Shown here piece after piece: positions 29,105 to 41,946 of a stretch of 54,365 bases of DNA. The notes below the pieces were generated by a model, which saw only the letters and a program-made list of their open reading frames with translations, ran no database searches and was not told where the DNA came from. The DNA comes from Candidatus Cloacimonadota bacterium (GTDB lineage: Bacteria > Cloacimonadota > Cloacimonadia > Cloacimonadales > Cloacimonadaceae). The stretch is from positions 1 through 54,365 of the forward strand of contig JAKQNV010000161.1 of NCBI GenBank assembly GCA_029565595.1, read 5' to 3'. Both the position numbers and the translations under genes were made by a program. Within the stretch, counting starts at the first letter, position 1; each line of letters starts with the position of its first letter.

Positions 29105-31635
29105 GCGGCGTGACGCCCGTTCCGGACATCGACGACTTCATCGCCAGCCTGCTCCGGGACCGGCATTTTTCCGACAACATCGTCGCCACGCAGGAACTGG
29201 AGCCGGTGGAAGCGCTCTGGACGGGGTTTCCGCCCCAGACCAGGCCTGAGTTGCTGGCCTTGTTGAAATCCCAGAATTTCAGCGCGCTTTACGAACACCA
29301 GCGCGCAGCCATCGACGCCGCCCTGAACGGCGAAAACGTCGTCCTCAGCACCGGCGTGGCCAGCGGCAAAAGTTTGTGCTACCAACTTCCCATTTTACAG
29401 ACCTTGCTCATCTCGCCGCAAAGCAGGTCCCTGCTGCTTTTTCCGACCAAAGCCCTGGCGCAGGACCAGCAGCAGAAAATGCAAAACCTGCTTATGGAAC
29501 TCAAGCGCCAGAATCCCAAAACGCCCAACTTGAAGAGCGGAATTTACGACGGTGACACGGCCTCCGAGGCGCGCCGCGGCATCCGCAACCAGGCCAGCCT
29601 GATCTTTTCCAATCCGGACATGCTGCATCTGGGTATTTTGCCCAACCACACGCTCTGGAGCGCTTTTTTCGCCAACCTGAAATGGGTCGTGATCGACGAA
29701 GTGCACATCTACCGCGGTGTTTTCGGATCCCATTTCGCCAACGTCCTGCGTCGTCTGAAGCGGGTTTGCGCCCTGTATGGCTCCAGGCCGCAATTCATTT
29801 GTACTTCCGCCACGGTCGCCAATGCCAGGGAACTTGCCCAGGAACTTCTGGAAAGCCCCGTAACCCTTGTGGAAAAAGACTCTTCGCCACACGGACGGAG
29901 GATTTTCATGATCCTCAATCCGCCGATCGTGGATTCTGCATTGGGAATCCGGCGCAGTGCTTTGATCGAATCCACCGCCCTGGCCAAACGCTGGCTGCAT
30001 ACGTCCGGACAGGCCATCCTGTTTTGCGGTCCGCGGCGCAGCGTGGAAATCCTTTACCTGTATTTGCTTTCCAATGATTTTTATAAAAACCGGGTGCGTA
30101 GCTATCGCAGCGGCTATTTGGCCGAAAATCGCCGCCAGATCGAAAAGGAACTGCGCGAAGGCAGCATCGGGATGGTGGTTTCCACCAATGCGCTGGAACT
30201 GGGCATCGACATCGGCGGACTGGACGCGGTTTTTTTAAACAGCTATCCGGGCACCATTTCCGCCACCCGCCAGCAAGCCGGGCGCGCGGGCCGCAAGGGC
30301 AATACAGCTTTGGCCATCCTCGTCGCGAGCGCCAATCCGCTTGACCAGTACATCTGCCAGCATCCCGGCTACCTTTTTGACAACAATCCCGAACACGCAC
30401 TGATCTCGCCCGACCACCACGAGATCCTGCAAAGCCAGTTGCTGTGCGCGATCCACGACCTCGCCCTGTTGGATAGCGAAGGATTTGGCAGCCTCGGCAG
30501 CGAACACATTTTCCCTTATCTAGAAGTTTTGGTCCGTGAAGGCAAAGCCCGCAAAATTGGCAACAGATATGTCGGCGTTTTGGATGCCTATCCGGCCGCG
30601 GAAGTATCGCTGCGCAACATTTCCGAGCAGGTACAGATCCTCTCCGCCGGCGAACAGATCGGCTGGGTGGACGCCGCCAGCGCGCTCTGGATGATGCATC
30701 CGAACGCGATCTATCTGGACAAGGGCGACACCTGGATCGTCCGGAACCTCGACCTTAAAGAGGGCAAGGCGGAAATCGAGCCGATCTCCGTGAATTACTT
30801 CACCCAACCTACGCGCGACACCGAGATCGAATGCACGGCCCTGATGAACCGCCAGCCCTGCCAGGGAGCGGAAAAATACCTCGGACGGGTGAAGGTCACC
30901 ACCACCATCACCGGCTTCAAAAAACTGAAATTTTACACCCAGGAAGTCATCGGGCGCGAAGCTCTGGAGCTGCCGCCAACCCAGCTGGATACGGTGGCCT
31001 GGTGGATCGGAATTTCGCCGGAAACCGTGGCCAAAGTCAAAGCGCAGGGACTTTGGAACACCGGAACCAACGACTACGGCAAGGACTGGGCCAAAATCAC
31101 GCGCCAGATCCGCGAACGCGACAGATTCCTTTGCCAGCACTGCGGAGTCGTCGAAACCGAAACCAATCACCACGTTCATCACATAATTCCCTTTAAGAAA
31201 TTCGCCACAGCTGATGAAGCCAATGCGCCGGAAAACCTGGTCACGCTTTGCGCGCGCTGCCATCGCCTGGCCGAACAGAACGTGCAGATGCAAAACGGAA
31301 TTTCCGCACTCGGCTACCTGCTGGTCAATCTTTCCCCGTTTTTTGTGATGTGTGACCGCAAGGACATCGACGTTTTCGCCGAGGACGATTCACCCCTGGC
31401 CGGCGGCGATCCCGTCGTTCTCATCTACGACAACATTTCCGGCGGCATTGGACTTTCCCGCAAACTTTTCGATTTGCATGACCGCGTTTTGGCGGCGGCT
31501 TTGGATTTGGCGGAAAAATGCCCCTGCAGCGATGGCTGTCCTTCCTGCGTGGGTCCCGTGGCGGAAAACGGAGTCGGCGCCAAAGCCCATGCCATCGCGA
31601 TTTTGGAACAACTTGTGGAAAGGGATGGTAAATGA
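29101..31635 (+). CDS. DEAD/DEAH helicase, MrfA/DUF1998 type, with embedded HNH domain
   Basis: VLSTGVASGKSLCYQLPIL, VIDEVHIYRGVFGSH, STNALELGIDIGGLDAV, QQAGRAGRKG; C-terminal CPCSDGCPSCVGP zinc cluster; HNH at 31111-31281. Confidence 0.9.
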   Translation: MSGVTPVPDIDDFIASLLRDRHFSDNIVATQELEPVEALWTGFPPQTRPELLALLKSQNFSALYEHQRAAIDAALNGENVVLSTGVASGKSLCYQLPILQTLLISPQSRSLLLFPTKALAQDQQQKMQNLLMELKRQNPKTPNLKSGIYDGDTASEARRGIRNQASLIFSNPDMLHLGILPNHTLWSAFFANLKWVVIDEVHIYRGVFGSHFANVLRRLKRVCALYGSRPQFICTSATVANARELAQELLESPVTLVEKDSSPHGRRIFMILNPPIVDSALGIRRSALIESTALAKRWLHTSGQAILFCGPRRSVEILYLYLLSNDFYKNRVRSYRSGYLAENRRQIEKELREGSIGMVVSTNALELGIDIGGLDAVFLNSYPGTISATRQQAGRAGRKGNTALAILVASANPLDQYICQHPGYLFDNNPEHALISPDHHEILQSQLLCAIHDLALLDSEGFGSLGSEHIFPYLEVLVREGKARKIGNRYVGVLDAYPAAEVSLRNISEQVQILSAGEQIGWVDAASALWMMHPNAIYLDKGDTWIVRNLDLKEGKAEIEPISVNYFTQPTRDTEIECTALMNRQPCQGAEKYLGRVKVTTTITGFKKLKFYTQEVIGREALELPPTQLDTVAWWIGISPETVAKVKAQGLWNTGTNDYGKDWAKITRQIRERDRFLCQHCGVVETETNHHVHHIIPFKKFATADEANAPENLVTLCARCHRLAEQNVQMQNGISALGYLLVNLSPFFVMCDRKDIDVFAEDDSPLAGGDPVVLIYDNISGGIGLSRKLFDLHDRVLAAALDLAEKCPCSDGCPSCVGPVAENGVGAKAHAIAILEQLVERDGK
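31111..31281 (+). other. HNH endonuclease-like domain inside the DUF1998 helicase
   Basis: RERDRFLCQHCGVVETETNHHVHHIIPFKKFATADEANAPENLVTLCARCHRLAEQN: CxxC...HHIIP...N...CxxCH. Confidence 0.85.
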
Positions 31636-31675
31636 TCGAAACCATGGAACGAAACATTTGCGCAAGGAGGCGAAA

Positions 31676-31933
31676 ATGGCGGAATTGAGTTTTTGCGGTG
31701 TCAACTGCGCTGCGGAATGCCACGCTTATAACACGGATTGCGAGGGTTGCCTCGAATTGGACGGAAAAGTTTCCTGGGCTGCGTTCTACGGTAAGGAATA
31801 CTGTCCCATCGTGGAGTGTCTGCGCGCCAAAGGCTTGAATTCCTGCAGCGATTGCGGGCTGGCGCCTTGCGACGTTTGGATCCTCACCCGTAATCCCAAG
31901 GCTTCGGACGCGGAATTCCAGGCCGACATCTAG
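31676..31933 (+). CDS. DUF3795-like Cys-rich small protein (possibly truncated by an in-frame TAG)
   Basis: MAELSFCGVNCAAECHAYNTDCEGCLEL...YCPIVECLRAKGLNSCSDCGLAPCDVW; frame continues after TAG 31931 for 15 codons to TAG 31979. Confidence 0.75.
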   Translation: MAELSFCGVNCAAECHAYNTDCEGCLELDGKVSWAAFYGKEYCPIVECLRAKGLNSCSDCGLAPCDVWILTRNPKASDAEFQADI

Positions 31934-32135
31934 CGCCGGCTGCGCAACCTGGAAGAAAAAGCCGCAAAACAAAAACAATAGAAAAAGTCGAATCCTTTTA
32001 ATTCCTATCCACGCAGTGGAATTTTAAGCAGCTATCCGGCCTTAGCTGCGGTAGGAAAATCTCCTGATATTTTCGTGATTTTCTGGTGTTGCTGCTGTTT
32101 CCAAAATCACTTTTTCCGCTCTTTTCCTCCTTTCG

Positions 32136-32206
32136 ATCAATACGGGATCAATACGGGATCATTACGGATGAAATCCGTATTGATCCCGTATTGATCCCGT
32201 AATGAT
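32136..32206. repeat. 71-bp 11-bp-unit palindrome, copy 2 (centre GAA)
   Basis: ATCAATACGGGATCAATACGGGATCATTACGGAT-GAA-ATCCGTATTGATCCCGTATTGATCCCGTAATGAT; two mismatched pairs. Confidence 0.97.
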
Positions 32207-32421
32207 AGAGAGAGCCAAGGCCAGAAGGAAAGGCTGGAAAAGGATTTTGGATACATCCGGGCAATTAAGGATAGATCCTGTCCTGATATCGAACTTCGAA
32301 AAGCTTCTGAACAGGCAGCTCGGCGGATGGCGTGTGATTTGGCGCAAATCCTGCTTGACACAAATCAATCCGTGTAAATGGATGAAAAATCGAAGCTGAA
32401 AGAAAAAGGATAAAAGCATCC

Positions 32422-33777
32422 ATGTCCCCAAAAGCCATTTTGCTCGTTGCTGTCCTGTTTTCCGCGCTGGCTTTGGCGGCCGCGTCCGGAGAATGGAGCT
32501 CCTACACCGACCAGAAATTCGCCTACAGCCTGCAATATCCGTCGGATTGGCAGGTCGCGCAAAACGTGGAAACCGGCTATTTCGAGGTCCGCAACCAGCC
32601 CGACAAAGCCGCTCCCGCCAACACTTTTGCGGTGCAGGTGGCCGATCTCGCCGAAGCGGACCGGAACATGGACTTTTACGATTACATGGCCAAAAGCCTG
32701 GCGGATATGAAAAAAAGCCTGGAAAGCCGCGGTTACAGGAACATCCGCGTGCTCAGTTCCATCGCGGACACCTTGAACGGCGCGGTGGTACATCGGATCC
32801 AAATCACTTCGAACCTCTACGGCAACCTTACCGAGCAGACGCAGATCGTCCGCATCCGCCACGGCGACAAACACTTCACCCTCACCTGCAGCGGCGAGCA
32901 GGGCTATTATTATGATCTGGCAAAACCCGATTTTGAGCGCATGATCGCCAGTTTCAAGTTCAAAACGACACTGCCAGCTTACCTGAACGACTATATCCGC
33001 GTGCGGGCCGATCTGGACGGCTCGGACACCGTTTTTCACTGGACGGGCAGCGTTTTCGGCTGGGTGCCGGGTGAAAAACGCCGCGAACTCTTTTCCGTCG
33101 AGGGTTTTTACATTGTCCGCGCCCAAGCGATGGACAACGGCTATTATCTCTTGGGACGCGAAGCCGCTTTCTTTTTGGATCACCGTACTGGCCAGTTGCT
33201 CCAGACTTGGCGCAACCCCTATACGGGAAACGATGTGCCTGTCCTGCAAGTTTTTAACGACCCGGTCAACCAGGATCTCACCTTCCCCGAGGACAATTTC
33301 CAACTATTGCCGATGATCCTGCCCAGCGAAAATCTCGGGGACATGGTGTCCTACCACAGCGAACTTTTCCCCTTCTATCCCAATCCCCTGCAGCGCAAGG
33401 ATTTTCCGCTGAGTTCACAGAACAACAATTACCAGGCGGCCGAATTCACGCAATACCTCGCGTCCCGGGCCGACCTGGCAAATTCAGATCTGACCAGCGT
33501 TCCGGCCACTTTCACTTTCACCAGGATCTATCCCTGGCTGCCTTTCATGCTGATGGGCGAGCGATCCGGAAACGTGGTCATGGTCTGCCGCGGACGCAAG
33601 CTGGAAAACGGATTTGACGACCTGCCGCAATACATCAAAGACCAGGTCAAACAAAACAAACCGGAGTTTTCCTCTGCGCCGGAAAACTACACTCAGCCAA
33701 ACGAAACGATCTGGTCCTATTTCAAAAAACAGGCGGAAAACGCCGCCGGAACGACCGTGGACGTCCCGGAACCCTGA
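32422..33777 (+). CDS. Secreted hypothetical protein with PsbP-like N-terminal region
   Basis: Signal peptide; 'DQKFAYSLQYPSDWQVAQN' resembles PsbP-like domains. Confidence 0.6.
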   Translation: MSPKAILLVAVLFSALALAAASGEWSSYTDQKFAYSLQYPSDWQVAQNVETGYFEVRNQPDKAAPANTFAVQVADLAEADRNMDFYDYMAKSLADMKKSLESRGYRNIRVLSSIADTLNGAVVHRIQITSNLYGNLTEQTQIVRIRHGDKHFTLTCSGEQGYYYDLAKPDFERMIASFKFKTTLPAYLNDYIRVRADLDGSDTVFHWTGSVFGWVPGEKRRELFSVEGFYIVRAQAMDNGYYLLGREAAFFLDHRTGQLLQTWRNPYTGNDVPVLQVFNDPVNQDLTFPEDNFQLLPMILPSENLGDMVSYHSELFPFYPNPLQRKDFPLSSQNNNYQAAEFTQYLASRADLANSDLTSVPATFTFTRIYPWLPFMLMGERSGNVVMVCRGRKLENGFDDLPQYIKDQVKQNKPEFSSAPENYTQPNETIWSYFKKQAENAAGTTVDVPEP

Positions 33778-33818
33778 TCTGGCGATGTGAAAGAGCTACA
33801 TTTTTACAGGAGAATCTG

Positions 33819-37427
<3,609 letters not shown>

Positions 37428-37557
37428 TTCATTTTCCGACTTGGAGCGAGTCTTAGTCGTGACCCTAAAACTCCAAATCACATAACTTCACAAATTGCAA
37501 GCCATTACGCAATGCACACTTATTTACGCTTCAAAGCCCTTTTTTCAAACAAATCAC

Positions 37558-37587
37558 TTGACACATATCTGGCGACTCTCATATTTT
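37558..37587 (+). promoter_or_regulatory. Sigma70-type promoter candidate
   Basis: TTGACA (37558-37563), 18 nt, TATTTT (37582-37587); perfect palindrome ACATATATGT at 37589-37598. Confidence 0.5.
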
Positions 37588-37651
37588 GACATATATGTTT
37601 AGAGCGTCATCGCACAGCACTCGAACAAACTAATGCAAGAGGAGGTGGCTT

Positions 37652-38425
37652 ATGAAAGCCGTTATCCTTGTCGCCCTGCTTTGCCTGGCTTCGGCCTTGT
37701 GCGCGGAGAGCGGGTTTGGCCTCTCGAACGTCGCTGAATTCGACACGGCGGATCCGGTCCTCACGCTTTCTTCCCCACTCGGAGGCGAGGTTTGGTACAT
37801 CGGTGAGAATTATGACATCCAGTGGGCGATCTCGGAAAGCCATCTGTCGCTGAATTCGATCTTTCTCTTTTACAGCACGGATGCGGGCGAAACCTACAAC
37901 ATCATCGAAGATTTCCTGGGCAACAGCGGATCCTATTCCTGGGAAATCCCCTCCGACCCGACCACGCAGGCCAAGGTGCGGATCCTGGCCAACGACACCT
38001 TCGGAAACATGGGCCAGGCCGAGAACGAGTCCGTTTTCGAACTCCGGTACATGAAACTCAAAGCCCCGGAAGGCCTCACGATCAGCATCAATGACGGCAC
38101 GGACGCCTATCTGGAATGGGAGCCGGTTTACGAGACCGTCAACGACGTCCCTCTGGAACCGAACGGATATTGGATCTTCCAAAGCCAGACGCCAAACGAG
38201 GAGGACTTTTCCTACCTGGCCACAAGTTTCGTGAACCTCTACAACCATGCCGACGCAACCGGCCTGTATCCCCGGTCGTTCTATTACATCGTGGCCTACA
38301 AAGATGTGGGCGGAAAGCTCGCCGCCCAACTCGAGCAGCTCATTTCACTCAGCCGGATGGGACTGAAACGCGTTTCCCTGAAAGATATTCTGGCCCTGCT
38401 GGACCAAGAGGGAGGAGGTGAATGA
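37652..38425 (+). CDS. Secreted protein with Kre9/GPI-anchored-family Ig-like domain
   Basis: LTLSSPLGGEVWYIGENYDIQWAISES...IFLFYSTDAGETYNIIEDFLGNSGSYSWEIPSDPTTQAKVRI. Confidence 0.7.
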   Translation: MKAVILVALLCLASALCAESGFGLSNVAEFDTADPVLTLSSPLGGEVWYIGENYDIQWAISESHLSLNSIFLFYSTDAGETYNIIEDFLGNSGSYSWEIPSDPTTQAKVRILANDTFGNMGQAENESVFELRYMKLKAPEGLTISINDGTDAYLEWEPVYETVNDVPLEPNGYWIFQSQTPNEEDFSYLATSFVNLYNHADATGLYPRSFYYIVAYKDVGGKLAAQLEQLISLSRMGLKRVSLKDILALLDQEGGGE

Positions 38426-40356
38426 CCATGAAACGGATCATCTTGATTCTCTTCCTTACTGCGTCAGCTGTTTTGCTGTGTGCGGTCCCGCCCTCGGTGG
38501 AAAACGTTTTCACAGCCCAACGCACCGACGGCTCCAAGATCGTCGACGTCTATTACGACCTTGTCGATCTGGACGGCGATCTCTGCGAAATTACCGTCAT
38601 TCTGTCCACGGACGGCGGATCGATCTTCGACATCTTTCCCAGCCCTGAATTTCTCAGCGGCGACGTGGGACTCGATATCGCGCCCGGACCCGGCAAACAT
38701 ATAGAATGGCAGGCCGGAAACGAAGGCTACCTCCTGGATGATGACCAATACGTCTTCCAGATCTGGGCCGAAGACCACACGATCACGCCTCCGGCGGAAT
38801 TCACATTCGTCGATGGCGGAATGTTTTTCAACGGAACTTCCAATGTTAGCGTTTCCGGATTCCAGATCGGCATCCATGAGGTCACCCAGGCCCAATTCGA
38901 AGCGGTGATGGGTTACAATCCCGTGCTGAACTATCCTCCGCCGCAATGGCCCGATTACGGAACCGGACCGGATTTTCCCGTCTATTACGTATCCTGGTTC
39001 GACGCGATCGCCTATTGCAACATCCGCAGCATGCAGGAAGGCCTGATACCCTGTTACAGCTACGGAATCTCCGGAACGGATCCCGGTGTGTGGCCAGACG
39101 GCTGGAATTCTTACTACGGCAACCACACCCAGGTCAGCTGCAATTGGAACGCCGAAGGCTACAGGTTGCCGACAGAAATGGAATGGCAATTCGCCGCCAG
39201 CGGTGGTAATTTCTCAATGGGCTTCACTTACAGCGGATCCAACGCCATCAACGACGTCGGCTGGTATGCTGGCAACTCAGGTTTGCTGGCACATCCGGTC
39301 ATGCAATTGATGCCCAACGAGATAGCCACGTTTGACATGAGCGGCAACGTGCGCGAGTGGTGTTGGGATATTTACGGACCTTACACTCCGGTTCCGCCCT
39401 TCTTCGATCCCGTTTCCGATCCGGACGGAGCGTTGACCGGAAACTTCCGCGTCAACCGCGGCGGTTATTTCCAGGATCCGGCTGGCATCTGCGCGGTAAA
39501 TTACAGGATGTGGGCCTATGCGGACCTGCACGAGCCGGATCAGGGTTTCCGCCTCGTCAAAGCGATGCCGCAGCCTGAATTCATCTGGGTGGAAGGCGGT
39601 ACTTTTAATAACAGCTTTGGCGACGTCACTTTGTCCAGTTTCCAGCTGGGCATGCACGAACTCACTCAAAAACAGTATGTTGCGACGATGCACGCCAATC
39701 CCTCCTATACATGGGCGCCACCCTACTGGTATGGGCTGGGCAGCTACCATCCGGAATACTACATCAGCTGGATGGATGCCGTAGCCTATTGCAATATGCG
39801 CAGTTACGACGAAAATATGATGCCCTGCTACAGCTATGTCGACTCTCAGGGATATGATTGGGGCACAAACCCGGATAATTGGCCGGACGGCTGGAACAAC
39901 AACTATCCCCAGCCTACGCACGATCTGAAAATTGTCTGCAACTGGCTTGCCAGCGGTTACAGGCTGCCCACGGAAATGCAGTGGCAATTCGCCGCGATGG
40001 GCGGAAATCTCTCCCAGGGATATGTTTACAGCGGATCCAACGACTTGGGTACCGTCGGCTGGTGGCAGGGAAATTCAGGCAATTCGACCCATCCCGTCAT
40101 GCAAAAAATACCCAATGAACTCGGATTTTTCGATATGAGCGGAAACTGCCGCGAATGGTGCTGGGACCTTTATGGCGCCTTACCCACAACGCCGCAGACC
40201 GATCCCACCGGACCAACCACCGGCACGCAACGCATTCACCGGGGTGGGTGGGCCAACGATGGCGCCGGATGGTGCACCGTTCTTTTCCGCAGCTACAACC
40301 TATCGAATTTCCACGAGCCGGATATGTCCGTGCGCATCATCAGACCAATGTTTTAA
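38422..40356 (+). CDS. Secreted protein with two tandem SUMF1/FGE-like domains
   Basis: Two copies of '(V/L)TQxQ(F/Y)xxxM...YYxSWxDAxAYCNxRS...YRLPTEMxWQFAA...FDMSGNxREWCWD...RGG'; ATGA overlap with upstream gene. Confidence 0.9.
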   Translation: MTMKRIILILFLTASAVLLCAVPPSVENVFTAQRTDGSKIVDVYYDLVDLDGDLCEITVILSTDGGSIFDIFPSPEFLSGDVGLDIAPGPGKHIEWQAGNEGYLLDDDQYVFQIWAEDHTITPPAEFTFVDGGMFFNGTSNVSVSGFQIGIHEVTQAQFEAVMGYNPVLNYPPPQWPDYGTGPDFPVYYVSWFDAIAYCNIRSMQEGLIPCYSYGISGTDPGVWPDGWNSYYGNHTQVSCNWNAEGYRLPTEMEWQFAASGGNFSMGFTYSGSNAINDVGWYAGNSGLLAHPVMQLMPNEIATFDMSGNVREWCWDIYGPYTPVPPFFDPVSDPDGALTGNFRVNRGGYFQDPAGICAVNYRMWAYADLHEPDQGFRLVKAMPQPEFIWVEGGTFNNSFGDVTLSSFQLGMHELTQKQYVATMHANPSYTWAPPYWYGLGSYHPEYYISWMDAVAYCNMRSYDENMMPCYSYVDSQGYDWGTNPDNWPDGWNNNYPQPTHDLKIVCNWLASGYRLPTEMQWQFAAMGGNLSQGYVYSGSNDLGTVGWWQGNSGNSTHPVMQKIPNELGFFDMSGNCREWCWDLYGALPTTPQTDPTGPTTGTQRIHRGGWANDGAGWCTVLFRSYNLSNFHEPDMSVRIIRPMF

Positions 40357-40391
40357 TAAAGAGGAAATATCGGCAAAGGTTTCCAGTCTTG

Positions 40392-40458
40392 AAGCTCAGC
40401 CGTCGACAGGCAGATCCTGCCAATTTGGAGGTTATTTGCCGCGGCTGAGCTTTTCTTT
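40392..40458 (+). terminator. Compound terminator-like structure
   Basis: AAGCTCAGCCG (40392-40402) pairs perfectly with CGGCTGAGCTT (40442-40452); internal hairpin GGCAG-ATC-CTGCC; followed by TTCTTTT. Confidence 0.7.
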
Positions 40459-40558
40459 TGCTTTGCCGTCCCAAATCGCCTTAACACACACGTATCATCT
40501 TTTCCTGCAATAGTATAGACAAATTATGCGCCGCCAGCCCTGACTCTTGGCTCCGCCT

Positions 40559-40629
40559 ATCATTACGGGATCAATACGGGATCAATACGGGTGAAATCCG
40601 TATTGATCCCGTATTGATTCCGTATTGAC
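40559..40629. repeat. 71-bp 11-bp-unit palindrome, copy 3 (centre GAA, most degenerate)
   Basis: ATCATTACGGGATCAATACGGGATCAATACGGGT-GAA-ATCCGTATTGATCCCGTATTGATTCCGTATTGAC. Confidence 0.96.
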
Positions 40630-40720
40630 AAAGAGGGCGGTCTGATTAATTTGTCCTTAAAAGGCAGATATGGAGTCACTTCCGTGTCTGTGCAAAACCA
40701 CGAAAAGGAAGTAAAACGCA

Positions 40721-41170
40721 ATGAAAGCAACCCGAGCCAATCTTTTGGGAGAATTCACCGGGACTCTGAACGGCCTGATCTATTACCGCCGCCGTCCCGG
40801 AGGCAAGATCTACGTGCGCAAGCAGTTCAAATTCAAAAACCATCCCGGACAACCCGGATTTGCCGGCGCCCAGAAAGCCATCTACGCCCTCAACCCCTCC
40901 TCCGGCTACATTCAGAACCTCAAGGATTACCTGTTGCTCTACAATCAGTTACCTGGTTTCAAAGACAAACCGGCCCAGTCCTGGACGAACCTTTACAACA
41001 AACTGATGTTCGCCCTGCAGAAAGCCCTGCCCGGCCAGGTCGTTTTGAAAAACATCACCCGCGAGCAGATCGCCGCCCAAAACCTGCCCTGCGTATCTGT
41101 GAAAGCCGCTGTGGAAGCGGGATTGCTGCCCGCGGTGCGGGACTACGAAAAGTTCAACCGCCCCTTGTGA
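40721..41170 (+). CDS. Basic hypothetical protein, family not recognised
   Basis: MKATRANLLGEFTGTLNGLIYYRRRPGGKIYVRKQFKFKNHPGQPGF...; single clean frame. Confidence 0.6.
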   Translation: MKATRANLLGEFTGTLNGLIYYRRRPGGKIYVRKQFKFKNHPGQPGFAGAQKAIYALNPSSGYIQNLKDYLLLYNQLPGFKDKPAQSWTNLYNKLMFALQKALPGQVVLKNITREQIAAQNLPCVSVKAAVEAGLLPAVRDYEKFNRPL

Positions 41171-41205
41171 CGGGTCTCTAGCGGCGGAATATCAGACACT
41201 ACCAG

Positions 41206-41766
41206 TCACAGTTTGAAATTGAAGGCGTAACGGTAACCGAGGTAATAGCTTATGCGGCTGACAGGGTCGATGGTATAACCCTGATGTTCCAATTCGTCGA
41301 TCCTGTCGAAGATCCCGGAGCTCACCACATAGATGATCCCGAGGTCAAAGCCGTGTTTTTTGCTTTTGCCGAACATGAATTGCGAGCCCAGCCCCGCCGA
41401 AAATCCTGAATATGACTCCCGTTTGTCCCCGGCGATGGGGTCTGTGATCACCAAAACCTTGTTGACACCGTAGATCAGTAAAATTTCGGGCCGCCAGGTC
41501 TTGCTGTAGGGCCGGAAAAGGTATTTCAGGCCGACCGCGTAGCCCGGCGCGTAGCCAAAGGAGCCGATCCCTGCGGTGAGCGCGAGATTGTCGATGAAAT
41601 AAACATCGGCATTGAGCCCCAATCCGCCGTAGGGCAGTCCATAACCCAAGCCCAGGCCGCCGCGTTTGGCCAGCATTCCGGAATAGCCGGGATCCGCCAC
41701 CTGGGCGAAACAAAGGGTCGCGGCCAACAGCAGCAAAACTTGGAACAGAGCGGTTTTTTTCAGCAT
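41206..41766 (-). CDS. Outer-membrane beta-barrel-like protein
   Basis: Start at internal Met MLKKTALFQVLLLLAATLCFAQ; alternating beta pattern, C-terminal aromatic-rich strand YYLGYRYAFNFKL. Confidence 0.7.
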   Translation of the reverse strand: MLKKTALFQVLLLLAATLCFAQVADPGYSGMLAKRGGLGLGYGLPYGGLGLNADVYFIDNLALTAGIGSFGYAPGYAVGLKYLFRPYSKTWRPEILLIYGVNKVLVITDPIAGDKRESYSGFSAGLGSQFMFGKSKKHGFDLGIIYVVSSGIFDRIDELEHQGYTIDPVSRISYYLGYRYAFNFKL

Positions 41767-41946
41767 CGGAGCAGTCTCCCGCGGTGAAATATAGCTTTTT
41801 GGTAGCATTCCCGGAGCTGACCCGGTGTCAAGGTTTTTTCGCTGTTGCGGGCGCTTTGGCGGACATTTTGCAGGGGAAAACTTTTGCTTGACAAGCCCCT
41901 GCGCTTTTAATAAGGTGCCGGCAAGATCTACACAGAGGTTTGCAGC

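Noticed and set aside
40651-41181. 176-aa ORF in an alternative frame
   Set aside because: Overlaps the better ORF at 40721-41170, which has a proper start and more protein-like composition.
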